Assembly (NCBI RefSeq): GCF_028583425.1
Contig: NC_072801.1
Coordinates: 58,233,766-58,297,765 of the forward strand
From: Eublepharis macularius
Taxonomy: Eukaryota > Chordata > Lepidosauria > Squamata > Eublepharidae
DNA length: 64,000 nucleotides
Direction: 5' to 3'
Shown: piece by piece, positions 50,423 through 61,569 of the stretch
Position numbering within the stretch: position 1 is the stretch's first letter
How the letters are laid out: the number at the start of each line of letters is the position of its first letter
Notes under the pieces: model-generated
Told to the model about the DNA's origin: nothing
The model's input: only the letters and a program-made list of their open reading frames with translations
Databases searched by the model: none
Made by a program: the position numbers and the translations under genes

Positions 50423-53400
50423 TCATATCTTTGTAGTTGTACTACCGGAGACAGGGTCATATTCTGGCTTAAGCATGCCTTCTTCTGATTCAGAAGCTAG
50501 TTTTTTCAGGTGATCCTTGTTTTTGGTATCTGGATGCATCTTATTCTTGGCTACAAAGAGAGATGGGGGGATCGGTAAGGTGCCTCACCACTGTGATTCA
50601 CAACACACCCACATACTCCATGCAGCCTAGTTTCATCCATTCCCCTTCACTGGCTTTGGTGCCTACACCACCACCACTATCCTTGGACCGCAATCCCAAT
50701 CCTTTGCAGAAACATGTACTCACCTTTCTTAATAGCCAACAGAATTCCAGCTATGATGACAAGCACCAGAACGAGCCCGAGCAATACCCATGGCAGAATG
50801 GCAGTGGTCCCTGTAGTAGAAGTTGGAAATGTAGGTGTGGGTGGGCATGAACAGGGTGTCCCTTCTGTCCCTGAACTCTGAGGATGTTGGGGTGTAGGGC
50901 AAGTAAGTCCATCACCTTCAGCTTTCGGTTGCCAGTGGGCTGTCAACTTCACCGGGGCATCCCATGCTTTGTGTTGCACCTGGCAGACATACTCGACTCC
51001 ATCATCTGTCTCTCGCGGCAGGATGATACTCTGGATGGAGAATGTCCCATTATTCACTGTCTGGGGTTTAGATTCTATCTGCAGTTGAGGCACCCCATTT
51101 CGCAGCCAATGGACTTGAACGTCTTTGGGGTAGAATCCACTCACTAGGCACACCAGCACCTCAAGGGCCTCTGTTGACACCACCGTGAAAATCTGAAGGC
51201 TTGGGAGAGCTGTGTGGAATGAATGCAAGTTCAAGGTCCTGGATAATGAACAACAGTGGGATGTGCAAACTTACATTCACCAAAGTTCCATGACTGCAAC
51301 AAGAAGAAGACCTAGACTGAATCCAGAGGAAGACCTAGACTGAATCCTCACAGGCACTTCAAGCGTATCTCAGCCCCCTGCAATTGTTGGGGGTGTACAA
51401 GTGAATTTTAAATTTACTTCTTTCAGGCTCCTAAATTCTCCCTGGAAGCTAAAATAAGTAAACTGAGGCTACTGTACTTTGGTCATATCATGAGAAAACA
51501 AGACTCACTAGAAAAGACAATAATACTAGGAAAAGCTGAAGGCAGTAGGAAAAGAGGAAGACCCAACATGAAATGGATTGACTCAATAAAGGAAGCCACA
51601 GCCTCCAATTTACAAGACCTTAGCAAGGCTGTTAATGATAGGATTTTTTGGAGGTCATTAATTCTTCACCATAAGTCAGAAGCAACTTGATGGTGCATAA
51701 CACACACACATCATGCTCCTGAACTGACAAAGAGCCACGCAGAAAAGTTGATCACTTTACAGTGCATGTTTGATTTCAGCCGTGAAGGCGGGCCACATGG
51801 GCATAGGAACTCCCATTTCTAAATTCCGTAGTTTGAGGACACCATAAATAAAAGTACAGTCTTTATTCAGTAATAAATGAGCTATGGTTGTTGTGGGTTT
51901 TCCGGGCTGTATTGCTGTGGTCTTGGCATTGTGGTTCCTGACGTTTCGCCAGCAGCTGTGGCTGGCATCTTCAGAGGTGTAGCACCAAAAGACAGAGATC
52001 TCTCAGTGTCACAGTGTGGAAAAGATGTTGGCAGGTCATTTGTATCTACTCAGGAGGGGTGGGGTTGAGCTGAGTCATCCTGTAAGAGTTTCCCAGGGTG
52101 TTTCCCGCTAATGGTGGGAGGCTTCACTGTATCCTTAGGAGGTTCTTGAGAAATTCACAAGCATAAGCAAAACTTCAACAGGAAAGAAGAAACCTTAAGA
52201 ATGAACAGAGCATGGTTTCCAGTTCTGAAAAACACCAGGCTAACAAAACACTCTATACTTGACAACAGAAGAGAAGATTAGCACATCAAGCACCAATCCA
52301 TATGCAAAAGAACCTCCTCATGATACAGTGAAGCCTCCTGCCATTAGCATTCCACAACCTAGGAAACTCTGACTCAGCCCAACCCCACCCCTCCTGAGTA
52401 GATACAAATGACCTGCCAACATCTTTTCCACACTGTGACACTGAGAGATCTCTGTCTTTTGGTGCTACACCTCTGAAGATGCCAGCCACAGCTGCTGGCG
52501 AAACATCAGGAACCACAACGCCAAGACCACGGTAATACAGCCCGGAAAACCCACAACAACCATCATTTTCCGGCCGTGAAAGCCTTCGACAATACAATAA
52601 ATGAGCTACTTTTCACTTTAATGACCAATGCCAAACATACAGAGCTTTTTGCCAGAGATGCAGAGATAAAGCATCCAGAGGCACAATGACTAATGGTAAC
52701 TTGAAATTTAGTAACACAAGTACAGTGTGTATGTATTTCTGTAGTAGGCTCAGATCACTGGAACTCTCTGAATCTTGATCTAGCATGCAGTTCCCCTATG
52801 AATAATAGCAATGTACGGTCTTTAAGGGCAAAACATGTTATAGTTGGGATCCATGAGTGGCCACAGTGTGTGTGTGCGTGTGTGTGCGCTGCGTACGTGT
52901 GTGCGTGAGAGAGAGAGGGAGAAAGAGAGAGAGAGGTTTTGAATTTTGTTTTGGATGTTTTCACCTGTTCTTTCTCCAATGAAAGAATCAAGGCGGGCTA
53001 CAATGATTTACAAGCTAGTATGCCCCCAAGATAAATCTCAGCTTGACTCCGAATTTCCTTAGGTAAATCACTGTAACCTTTTCACGTTACAGTGAATGCA
53101 AGCACGTCCTGCCTGCATGTGCATACATCTGTTTATCAGAAAGAGCCAACATATGTTCACTTTATGAATGAAACCAGGGACTAGTAACTAGATACATATG
53201 GAGTGTATAGTATCACACGTTCAGGTGTACATGCATTTACTGTGATGTGAGAATTACTCGACACACATACAAAGAGCAATCAAGTGTATGTTCTGAGAGC
53301 ATACGGACTGTATGTGTGTTCACTGGAACTTGTGAACAGAGCTTTATTGTTAGCATTTAAGTGGTGATATTAATACTAGCTTAACCTGCTGAATTCTTGT

Positions 53401-56400
53401 AAAAACAAAAGGTGAGGAGTGCTAAGAAAGAGTGACTCTGTATCATCACTTCAGCTTAAGCACTAAATGCCTTTTTAAATTCCTGTTTGTGTTCAGAGAA
53501 GCACCAGGTGAGGAACTAGAGGGTTTGATCCTCTGAGCTGAGGGGTATGTCCTAAGGAGAAGCAATAGCACCACTTCCATACTGTTTCCACATGGCAGGA
53601 CCAGGACTTGATGACTTTCTTATTTTGCAGGAAGATGTCAGTGTGATCCTGCAAAGTCATTCTAATTATTTTCTTTTTTTTGTAGGGTGGCAGTGGGTAG
53701 AACAAAGGTGTGGGTTGGGGCAGGAGTGCCAGAGAGCTGAATAAATAGCTGTGAGTCAGGGCTCCTGATATTTGGAGATAATAGAGGAGTAATTAGTATG
53801 GAGATAGGGGAGGTCAAGTGCCAGGACTCCTGGCTTCCTCTAGAAAGGGTCTCTCTTACCTTGTAGTTGCAAGTGGAAGTTTTCTTTAAGCAGACCTTTG
53901 AGTGATCTGTGCCTGACACGGCAGGAGAACTTGGCACTTGCATCAGAAATATTTGGTATGAGCTCCAAGATGCTTGTCACACTGTATAAGTTGTTGTGAC
54001 TGTCCTGGCTAATGGGTGGTTTGGAGTCTTTCACAATCGTGCCATCCTTCAGCCATTCCACAGAGACATCATCGGGGTAAAAATCAGACACCGTACACGT
54101 CACAGCACCTGGCTTGAAAAGCTGCAACTTTGTGGATCCAACCTCTACACGTGGCTCAGCTGGAGGCAGAGAGGAAGTTTAAGAGGAGATCTCATCCAAT
54201 GGAAGCCCTCTCCCAGCCACACAGCAGTCTCAATCTATAGTGACTAGTGATGGACAAAGATGCTCTTTTTTTATTTCTTTTTGGTATTCTCTGGTTGGCA
54301 TGAGCCTTTTCATTTTAATGATTTTCATTGCCAGAGTCCCTTTCTTATGGGATGTGTGTGCCTGCAACAGTTTTAAGCCATTATACATGATACATGTGCA
54401 AATTATACAAATATATCAATGTAATCGGGAACAGTAGCTGCAAGGGACAGAAAATGCTTCAAAATGAAGACTCGTGAGTTCTATTCACATGAAAAGCAAA
54501 CATCATAATGGGGAGGGAAGTGAGTTGAAGGAGTGAGGTTTTGTGGTTCAGTAACATCTCTAGTCTGGACTCGCTGCTTCTCTTACTACAGAGATGCTGC
54601 AATTCAGTTTGGAGGTAGACTGGAGGATTCATCCCATCACATTTCCCCGTGGGGTCCTTCTGCCTCCCCAGTTCCAGTAATCTCCCTCAAAGAATATCAA
54701 AAGAGCCTTTTCCTTCACCTTCAGCCATGGAGAACCGTGAGAATCATATATTGTGGAGTATAAGCTTCCCATCTCCACCTTAGACTTGCTAGGAGGCTCT
54801 AGGCAAGCTGTTTTTCTTACTGCCCAGTAATTTGGGGGACTTTACAGAGTTGGTGAAAACCTTTAAATGTGAAAATCTACTTGTCAGTAATGTGCGCCAT
54901 GAGCACATTTGATGTAAATAAAGGGCTCTGGACATGAGAAATGGCAAATGTAAATAATGCCAAGAACCGTAGTAGTTGAAAAAGCACCACAGCAACATAA
55001 ACTCCTTTTAGGCACTCCTGAAGACCTGTGAAACTGATGAGCATCCTCCACGTGTCAGGTGTCTCATCTGTTTTAGCTCTAAGTTCCGAAGGACAGTGCA
55101 CCCAAGTCATGCCATGTGGGAGAAATGAGGCCATCACACATGAATTAGCCTTGAGGGTGCAAGTGTTGCGAGGGATCCTTCTCTTACAGAGATTCTGGAA
55201 AGCTGCTGCCAGTCAGAACAGACAACAATGGCCAAACTGACTAACTATGGGTTTGACTTAATATTGCAGTTGGATATGTATTTACTATTTCCCTTAACAG
55301 TGGACAGGGAGGAGAAAGGCTACCATGGAGAAAGGAGGGCCCATATTTATTATCTTTGCTTTTAATCCTGTTCAATTTCAGAGGAACCTAGGGGAGATGG
55401 CTGCATTTTGCATCCATAAAGCAGCCACATAAAGGTTTTGGCAACATGAGTGTCCTTAAATTAATACTCTGAAAGATAGAACATAGGGCAGCACCTCTCC
55501 CAAACATCTCATTGAATGGGGAGGTATGGGTCCTATGGCAGAAGGTGTTCCCTAGAGAACATGGGCCTGCACCCACTTTTCCTTTGCATCTCTTACCCTC
55601 CACTTTCAGCTCAAAGGTAGCCTCTTCTTTTTCAGGCGTAAAAATAACATGACACGTATAAACACCAGAATCCACATCTTGGACATGTGGGAGCAGCAGG
55701 GAGGCATCACCCACTAGCAGTCGCTCCTCTGACATCTCTGCTCCAGGCCTTATTGCGTCGAATCCATTTAAATACTCAGCAATATCCTTCTGGTCTCTTT
55801 TCCATGTTACAGCCAGATCACTCAGGACTATGGCCCTTGTGGAGTCTGAGATGTTACAAGGCAGCCGTACATTAGAGAATGGTAAGGCACGGATTGGCAA
55901 TGAGGGCACCGACACCCTCAGAACTGCCCCTGAAAAAGACAGAGAAGTTTTACCAAGAGGGGAGTGGGATATGCAAACAGCCAAGGAACAAGGTGAGTTG
56001 TGTGGCCCCTCACACTAGTAGTGCTGTGGAGGTCAGTTGGCTGAGACCAAGCCAGCAGTGACAATGAGGGACACAGATTTGCTCATTTTCTCCTCCTGCA
56101 CAGGTGGAAGTGATAGCACTGCCACCAGCCCTCTCATCCCGGGAGAAACAAACGGAACTCTCCAGAAGGCATTTGTGGCGCCTCATAATTTCCTCTAAGT
56201 TTCTTGTATGGCAGAGGGAGTAGACAGGATAGAAAGGCTTCATTTTAGCCCATGAACTTTTGTGGACTGCCAGGAACATTCTAAGTTCCACTGAGCATGT
56301 GCAGAGTGTTTTTCTCTCAGCACTAAATAATGCCAGTTTATAGTTTTAGGCCAATCAAACATGTGATTAGGATCTCCCAGTTCTTTAAAACTGAATGTGG

Positions 56401-59400
56401 AGGGGATTTGGATTACGTCCATGATACTGAGAAATGTTATTTTAACCCCTTCTCTGGCTTGTTTTTCTATGCCCCTCTCATTGTCCCCCATGCCACCCAT
56501 GGGAGAAAACAGACAGGTACCCTTATTGACTCTATTGGTGAGTAACTGCAGGATTTGAGTCCAGTGGCACCTTAGAGACCAACAAGATTTTCAGGGTGTA
56601 AGTTTTCAAGAATCAGAGCTCCCTTCTTCAGACACTTCTGTTCTACTGCAGACCAACATGGATACCCACCTAAAAGCTGGTGAGTGAGGGGGAAGGGGCT
56701 TAAAACGCTCCTCAGTGCACTGGCCTGATCCAAATCACCTCCCCTGCACTTTTTAGCATTTTAAAATACCGCAGGAGATCATAACCGCAGATCTCCCAGG
56801 TCACATTCAGTTGGGTCTTTTAAAAGTCTTAGCTAGACTTTATCTCGCTACAGGACTTCCTTTTGCTGCCATTCTTTTTAAAAAACTTGACCGCAGGACA
56901 AACATGACAACTGTCAAAAGGCTGCTTCCACGTGGACATTCTGCTCTGCCTTGCTTCCTAAGACAGCCTCCCCGCCCCTCAACCCAGAGTATCTACTCAA
57001 TGTCATCCTTCAATTGTTTACCTTTCGGGGTTTCATCTGATTGACTATGATCTTTCCCAAACCTGCTTCGGTACAATCTTGCTGGAAAGATCTTAGTCAA
57101 AGTGGGTTTGCCCACTGTTAGGATGGAAAAGTGTAGATTTTCCAGTCCCCTCCCCACAATCACCTCACACTATTTGCTCCTAGCAACCCCCTGCACCTGC
57201 CATTTTGCCCCTTATCAACCCCGTCTGGGGAAATGAGGGAAAGTATGGAGAATATCGCAGTGTGAATTCTCCAGTGCTGCTGCATGTCTCTGCATTTGCA
57301 GCAGCACTGATTGGGAATTGTCTCTGTGAAGATACAGCCATAAGGAGAAATCTAGGGTTTTATTGTAGGAATGACAGGACAGCAATAAGACTCCCCTGTG
57401 CCTGCCCCAAAAAGTGGTTGAAGAAAGTGGTCTAGTACAGAATACCTCCTGTGTAATTGGGTTGCCAACTTCCATGTGGGGCCTGGAGATTTCCTGGAAT
57501 TATAACTCATTTCCAGATGACAAATATTAGTTTCCCTGGAAAAAATGGCTGCTTTGAAGGGGGGAACTCTATGGCATTATACCCTACTGAAGTCTCTCCC
57601 CTCCACAAACTCTGCCCTCCCCAAGCTCTACATCCAAATCTTCAGAAATTTCCCAATCTAAATTTGGCAAGGCTGTTGTGTAGCTCAGTGCTGCTACTCC
57701 CATATGTGTGTACCAAAGTTGAGAGGGTGGTCTGCAACAGCCTTGTAGTGTAGGTTCTCCATATTCCTTGGTATTATACCATCCATCTAATATAGTGCAC
57801 CCACCTTTTTGTACAGTAATAGGTTAAATGAGCCTTTAAAATGCTATATTGGAAGTTACAGCCCTCCCTCACTTTCTGTTCATGGCTTATTTTTTAAATA
57901 TTTCTCTGTGGGGGTGGGGGGCATACAAAATACCTCAGGTTGCAGTACAGGTAAGTGTAGCTAACACCCCTTCCCAAAAATCCAACCCATAAAAGATCAA
58001 GAGTCCAACAGCACCTATAAGACGAACAAAATTTGTGGTAGGGTATGAGCTTTCGTGAGTCACAGCTTTTCATGAGTCACAGCTCACTTCTTCAGAAGTG
58101 ACTCACGAAAGCTCATTCCCTACCACAAATTTTGTTCATCTTATAGGTGCTCCTGGACTCTTGCTCTTTTCTACTGTTACAGACTAACATGGCTACTCAT
58201 CTTGATCAAAACTCGTAAAACACACTCTGTTGAATGTCGGGACCTTGCTCTTTCCCCCTTGAATAGGATAAAACTGGGGCCAAACTAGTCGTTGGCTCTT
58301 TTAAAGAGTTTGGTTCCCCACAGCTGAACAGCTAATAAAAAAAAATAAAGCAGAGCCAATTTGGACTCAGAACTCTGCCACAGTGGGAAGGCTCCTGCCA
58401 TTTTCAGCTCCAAACCAGCACTTGAGGAAGGTATTTCCCCATTTCTGCTACCAATTTCTGCTGGAGTATTCTTTGCATGTGGAGTGGCAAAAATGGGGAA
58501 ATACCTCCCTCGTTTCAGAGTTGAATATGACTGGGGGGAGGAGCCCTCCTCCCTCCGATCAGAGTCCAAGAGGGCACTGCTCTATTTTTGAACAACCATT
58601 CTCTGCAGCTGCTGGGCGGCCGCAAGGAACATGAGCTGGGTCCCAAGTAGACATTGGCACGAACCAGAAAAAAACTGAACCATGGGATTCGTGGGGTTTC
58701 CACGAACCACAAACTGGCACAGTTATGAACCGGTTCGCGGGGTTTAAATGCCCCTTTTCGGCAGGGAAAGTGGCATTTAATCGTTTAAAGGGCCCTTTCC
58801 TGCAGCTTGCAAGGGGCAGGATCCTTTAAACTATCAGCTGGCAGGCAGGGGAATCCCCACCCCACCACCTGCCAGCTGATAGTTTAAAGGGACCTGTCCC
58901 TTGCAAGCAGCAAGGCCCTTTAAACTCCCCAAACCCCAGCCAGTTTAAATGGCCATTTTCCCCAGGGAAATGGCAATTTAAACTGCCCCTTTAATATGAA
59001 CCAAACAAACCAGTAGTCCAGTTCGTGGAAGTTCGTGGAAACGAGCTTCCACAAAACCTGGTTTGCGAACCGAGGGCTGGTTCATGGATTTTTTTTGGTT
59101 CGTATTTAGGTTTGTGCCCATCTCTAGTCCCCAGACCCACAGCACAGCAAACTAGACATTCCGTTTTTCTTTTAAAAAGAGAATGGCTAGTTTGGCTCTT
59201 AGTGTATTGTAGCAGAAGAAAACAGAAGCCCAGTGACACCTAACTAACATGTTTCCTGAGGCTGCCCCTCTTCTCCATCTCTCTCCCTCTTTTCAGGGCG
59301 CTGCTTATCCCTTATCCCCCCTCCCCCCTCCCTCAATCAGCGGGACTTGCGTAATTTGATCCCTTATCTCGGCCACCCGTGGAGTAGGCATATTGAAAAC

Positions 59401-59576
59401 ATGTTTTAAGTCTCCCGCTCCCTCTGCTAACAGCTGCTACGGCAGCTCGCCTCGATCCAACTAGCGAGGGCGAGCCTTGGAAGCCGAAGCTTTCCGCTGG
59501 GTAAAAAGAACCTGTACTTACAGGCAGACTGTTGAAGGAGCAGCAGGGGCCACGGGAAGGCTCCAAGACCCCGCAT
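50423..59576 (-). CDS. B7-H6/NCR3LG1-like immunoglobulin-superfamily membrane protein (V-C1-C1-TM)
   Basis: Predicted type I cell-surface protein of 433 residues. Exons: 59576-59522 (signal peptide, MRGLGAFPWPLLLLQQSA), 55929-55597 (V-set), 54159-53860 (C1-set), 51209-50724 (second C1-set, Pro/Thr/Ser-rich stalk, membrane helix), 50550-50423 (tail). All four introns are phase 1, as is usual for Ig-domain exons, and the total is 1,302 bases. The V domain has RLPCNIS, VTWKRD and DSGVYTC; RPGA, GDASLLLP and VIFTPEKEEAT resemble human B7-H6. The first C1 has VTCTVSDFYPDDVSVEWLKDG and VRHRSLKGLLKENF, again like the B7-H6 C1 domain. The second C1 has CLVSGFYPKDVQVHWLRNG and CQVQHKAW. Possible N-glycosylation sites: NIS in V, NIS in the first C1, NGT in the second. 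The tail is about 40 residues with one tyrosine (KPEYDPV) and no ITIM or ITAM, much shorter than human B7-H6, which has only one C1 domain. SIRP and tapasin-like proteins are alternatives; SIRPs share V-C1-C1 but the V-domain motifs fit worse. Function is inferred from domains only. Confidence 0.83.
51415..51712 (+). mobile_element. BovB/RTE-type LINE 3' end
   Basis: The frame at 51,490-51,690 contains GKAEGSRKRGRPNMKWIDSI, NLQDLSKAVNDRIFWRSLI and HHKSEAT, the usual end of RTE/BovB ORFs. A short tandem CA tail follows at 51,702-51,710. In intron 3 of the B7-H6-like gene. Confidence 0.75.
51937..51974 (-). ncRNA. Hammerhead-ribozyme-like core, minus strand
   Basis: Minus strand reads CTGAAGATGCCAGC, a loop, GCTGGCGAAACGTCAGG. 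The stem II arms GCCAGC/GCTGGC pair, and CTGANGA, GAAAC and the GTC cleavage triplet are in the expected order with a very short stem III. Activity is unknown. Confidence 0.55.
52473..52510 (+). ncRNA. Hammerhead-ribozyme-like core, plus strand
   Basis: Inverted copy of the core at 51937-51974 with the same stem II, but the cleavage triplet reads ATC instead of GTC. Confidence 0.5.
52862..52937 (+). repeat. GT/GA microsatellite
   Basis: Imperfect (GT)n passing into (GA)n, in intron 3 of the B7-H6-like gene. Confidence 0.85.
56545..56675 (+). repeat. Foldback-family half copy
   Basis: GAGTCCAGTGGCACCTTAGAG, CAAGATTTTCAGGGTG and TACTGCAGACCAACATGG. Similar pieces occur at about 44,560-44,640 and 45,125-45,240. 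Confidence 0.5.
57460..57671 (+). mobile_element. GTTGCCAAC inverted-repeat element, copy 8
   Basis: Starts GGGTTGCCAACTTCC, contains GAAAAAATGGCTGC and GGCATTATACCC, and ends ATTTGGCAAGGCT, in intron 1 of the B7-H6-like gene. Confidence 0.75.
57990..58205. repeat. Foldback repeat, AAGAGTCCAACAGCACC type
   Basis: Well-preserved copy: ACAAAATTTGTGGTAGGG and its complement flank AGCTTTCGTGAGTCACAGCT, ending in ACAGACTAACATGGCTACTC. In intron 1 of the B7-H6-like gene. Confidence 0.65.
58640..59127. mobile_element. Palindromic DNA element with GGGCACGAACC-like ends
   Basis: Left end ACATTGGCACGAACCAG mirrors right end GTTTGTGCCCATCTCTAG. Internal arms GATAGTTTAAAGGG and CCTTTAAACTATC confirm a foldback. 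It resembles small hAT-like elements by shape only. In intron 1 of the B7-H6-like gene. Confidence 0.6.
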
Positions 59577-59710
59577 AGTCGCATCGGCAGCAATAGTGCT
59601 GTTTTGGTTTCGCTTCTTCAGGCAGAAACATTCGCTTGCTCTTGGGAGATAACCGAAGCTGCAGCCAGTGCAATTAGAGCAACGCAACCTGCCAGTAAAG
59701 GATCAATGAA
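59577..59710 (-). promoter_or_regulatory. Probable promoter and 5' UTR of the B7-H6-like gene
   Basis: This CG-containing 134-base stretch lies between the signal-peptide exon and a tandem 580-bp duplication. It is the only unduplicated sequence immediately upstream of the start codon, so the start site is likely here or within the duplication. I saw no TATA box. Confidence 0.35.
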
Positions 59711-60290
59711 GTTCAGCATGAAGTTGAGTTCGGTGAAAAACTAAGGTTTGCATACATCCTCCTGGCCGTCAGTTATTTCATTTTCTCATGGTGCTTCTTC
59801 TTTTTTTTTTTTTTTGCTTTCTGTGCAGCACTTTTCCTTGGGTTTTTACTTCAGCGCACCACTTTTCTAGACTAATGGCTTCTGCTGACACCCACGAGAC
59901 GCTTGTTTGTTTCCTCCAGGAAGCCACAGGATGGGCGAGGCTGCATTTCTTCTCCATTCTGAACCCCTGGAAGACATATCTGTGGAACAGCCCCAGTCCA
60001 CATAATTTATGGCAAGGCCGCTCATTTGGGGATCAGCGGCTGTTGCCAGACAGCCTAGTGCTCTAACATACTTAAAGTTATTTCGTTGTGTGAAATATCT
60101 ATCAAAAACAAAAAACCCTCAGTGTTATGAACATTTCCATGAAAGGGCGCAAGCTTGTTGGGTATCATTCCACTCTCCGGCTAAAATATTAGGAGGCAGG
60201 AGTGAATTTACATCTTAGTAATTGGGCAGACTATGGCGTTCTTTTCTTGACATCTCCAGAAGGGCTGGAGACTAAAATAAAAAATGAAAT
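59711..60290. repeat. Tandem direct duplication, unit 1 (580 bp)
   Basis: Begins at GTTCAGCATGAAGTTG and is followed head-to-tail by a near-identical second copy. Differences seen: T-run length, one 6-base insertion in copy 2 and a few substitutions. Each unit has a plus-strand open frame containing MASADTHETLVCFLQEATG, but with no splice context or homology I recognise; I treat it as incidental. Confidence 0.9.
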
Positions 60291-60870
60291 GTTCAGCATG
60301 AAGTTGAGTTCGGTGAAAAACTAAGGTTTGCATACATCCTCCTGGCCGTCAGTTATTTCATTTTCTCATGGTGCTTCTTTTTTTTTTTTCTTTCTGTGCA
60401 GCACTTTTCCTTGGGTTTTTACTTCAGCGCACCACTTTTCTAGACAAAGACTAATGGCTTCTGCTGACACCCACGAGACGCTTGTTTGTTTCCTCCAGGA
60501 AGCCACAGGATGGGCGAGGCTGCATTTCTTCTCCATTCTGAACCCCTGGAAGACATATCTGTGGAACAGCCCCAGTCCACATAATTTATGGCAAGGCCGC
60601 TCATTTGGGGATCAGCGGCTGTTGCCAGACAGCCAGGTACTCTAACATGCTTAAAGTTATTTCGTTGTGTGAAATATCTATCAAAAACAAAAAACCCTCA
60701 GTGTTATGAACATTTCCATGAAAGGGCGCAAGCTTGTTGGGTATCATTCCACTCTCCGGCTAAAATATTAGGAGGCAGGAGTGAATTTACATCTTAGTAA
60801 TTGGGCAGACTATGGCGTTCTTTTCTTGACATCTCCAGAAGGGCTGGAGACTAAAATAAAAAATGAAATG
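60291..60870. repeat. Tandem direct duplication, unit 2 (580 bp)
   Basis: Second copy of the unit, offset exactly 580 bases at its left end, ending with AAATGAAATG before unique sequence resumes at about 60,871. The very high similarity points to a recent duplication or an assembly artefact. It lies upstream of the B7-H6-like gene start. Confidence 0.9.
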
Positions 60871-60949
60871 TTTGAGGGAAAGACCTGGGACAACCCTGAG
60901 GGGGCCAGCCCCTCCCCCAACACTCATGGCTATCAATATAGGCTGGCAC

Positions 60950-61165
60950 ACTAGATAATAATAATAATAATAACATTCGATTTATATACTGCCCTTCAGG
61001 ACAACTTCATGCCCACTCAGAGCAGTTTACAAAGTATGTCATTATTATCCCCACAACAAAAAACCCTGTGAGGTGGGTGGGGCTGAGAGAGCTCCAGAGA
61101 GCCGTGACTAGCCCAAGGTCACCCAGCTGGCTTCAAGTGGAGGAGTGGGGCATCAAACCTCTGGG
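60950..61165 (-). mobile_element. Sauria-like SINE, reverse
   Basis: Reverse copy with an ATA/ATT-rich tail at 60,955-60,970, then CACCCAGCTGGCTTCAAGTGG and a truncated head near 61,165. Right of the tandem duplication. Confidence 0.75.
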
Positions 61166-61424
61166 TTCAATGCTGTATGTGAGGTGATTACTTACACCTT
61201 CAGGAAAACGCTACGTTTGGGAAAGATTCTTAAAGAAGCACGATGAGATCACTTCCAGTTGCACAGGAAGTGACAGTGCCCATTCCACCACCACCCACCT
61301 CCTACCAGTTGGCAACTCTGCATCCACCACAGCAGCTCTCTGGGACAACATGCCTGAGGTCTTGTGACAGGCATTTCATCATCATCATCTTCCTGGGAAG
61401 ACTGTTAGAAACTAATTTTTCAAA

Positions 61425-61545
61425 ATAGTAAAAAGTCCAGTAGCCCCTTTAAGACTAACCAACTTTAATTTTAAAGGTGCTACCGGACTTTTTACTATTT
61501 TGCAACTACAGACTAACACGGCTAACTCCTCTGGATCTATGATTT
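61425..61545. repeat. Foldback repeat fragment
   Basis: AGTCCAGTAGCCCCTTTAAG paired with TTTAAAGGTGCTACCGGACT, ending ACTACAGACTAACACGGCTA. It lies beside the interrupted SINE. Confidence 0.6.
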
Positions 61546-61569
61546 TCAAAGGTTTTCAGTTACTATTGG

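Larger units (their letters stand above)
51885..52595. mobile_element. Penelope-like foldback element with inverted hammerhead-bearing arms
   Basis: About 200-bp arms (TGGTTGTTGTGGGTTTTCCG... and its complement) lie inverted around a unique centre (about 52,140-52,320). Each arm has a CTGAAGA...GGCGAAAC hammerhead-like core. A 13-base duplication AATAAATGAGCTA flanks it (51872-51884, 52596-52608). The right end carries an extra block (CGGCCGTGAAAGCCTTCG) missing at the left, consistent with 5' truncation. The Penelope assignment is inferred from the ribozyme core and truncation style. Confidence 0.65.

Noticed and set aside
52286-52597. Frames in both arms of the 51.9-52.6 kb element that look like a conserved protein pair
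   Set aside because: The same peptide appears because the arms are inverted copies of a repeat; it is not a gene family.
59788-60645. Duplicated plus-strand frames containing MASADTHETLVCFLQEATG in the tandem repeat
   Set aside because: Both copies are similar only because the DNA is duplicated. No domain, splice sites or conservation argue for coding.
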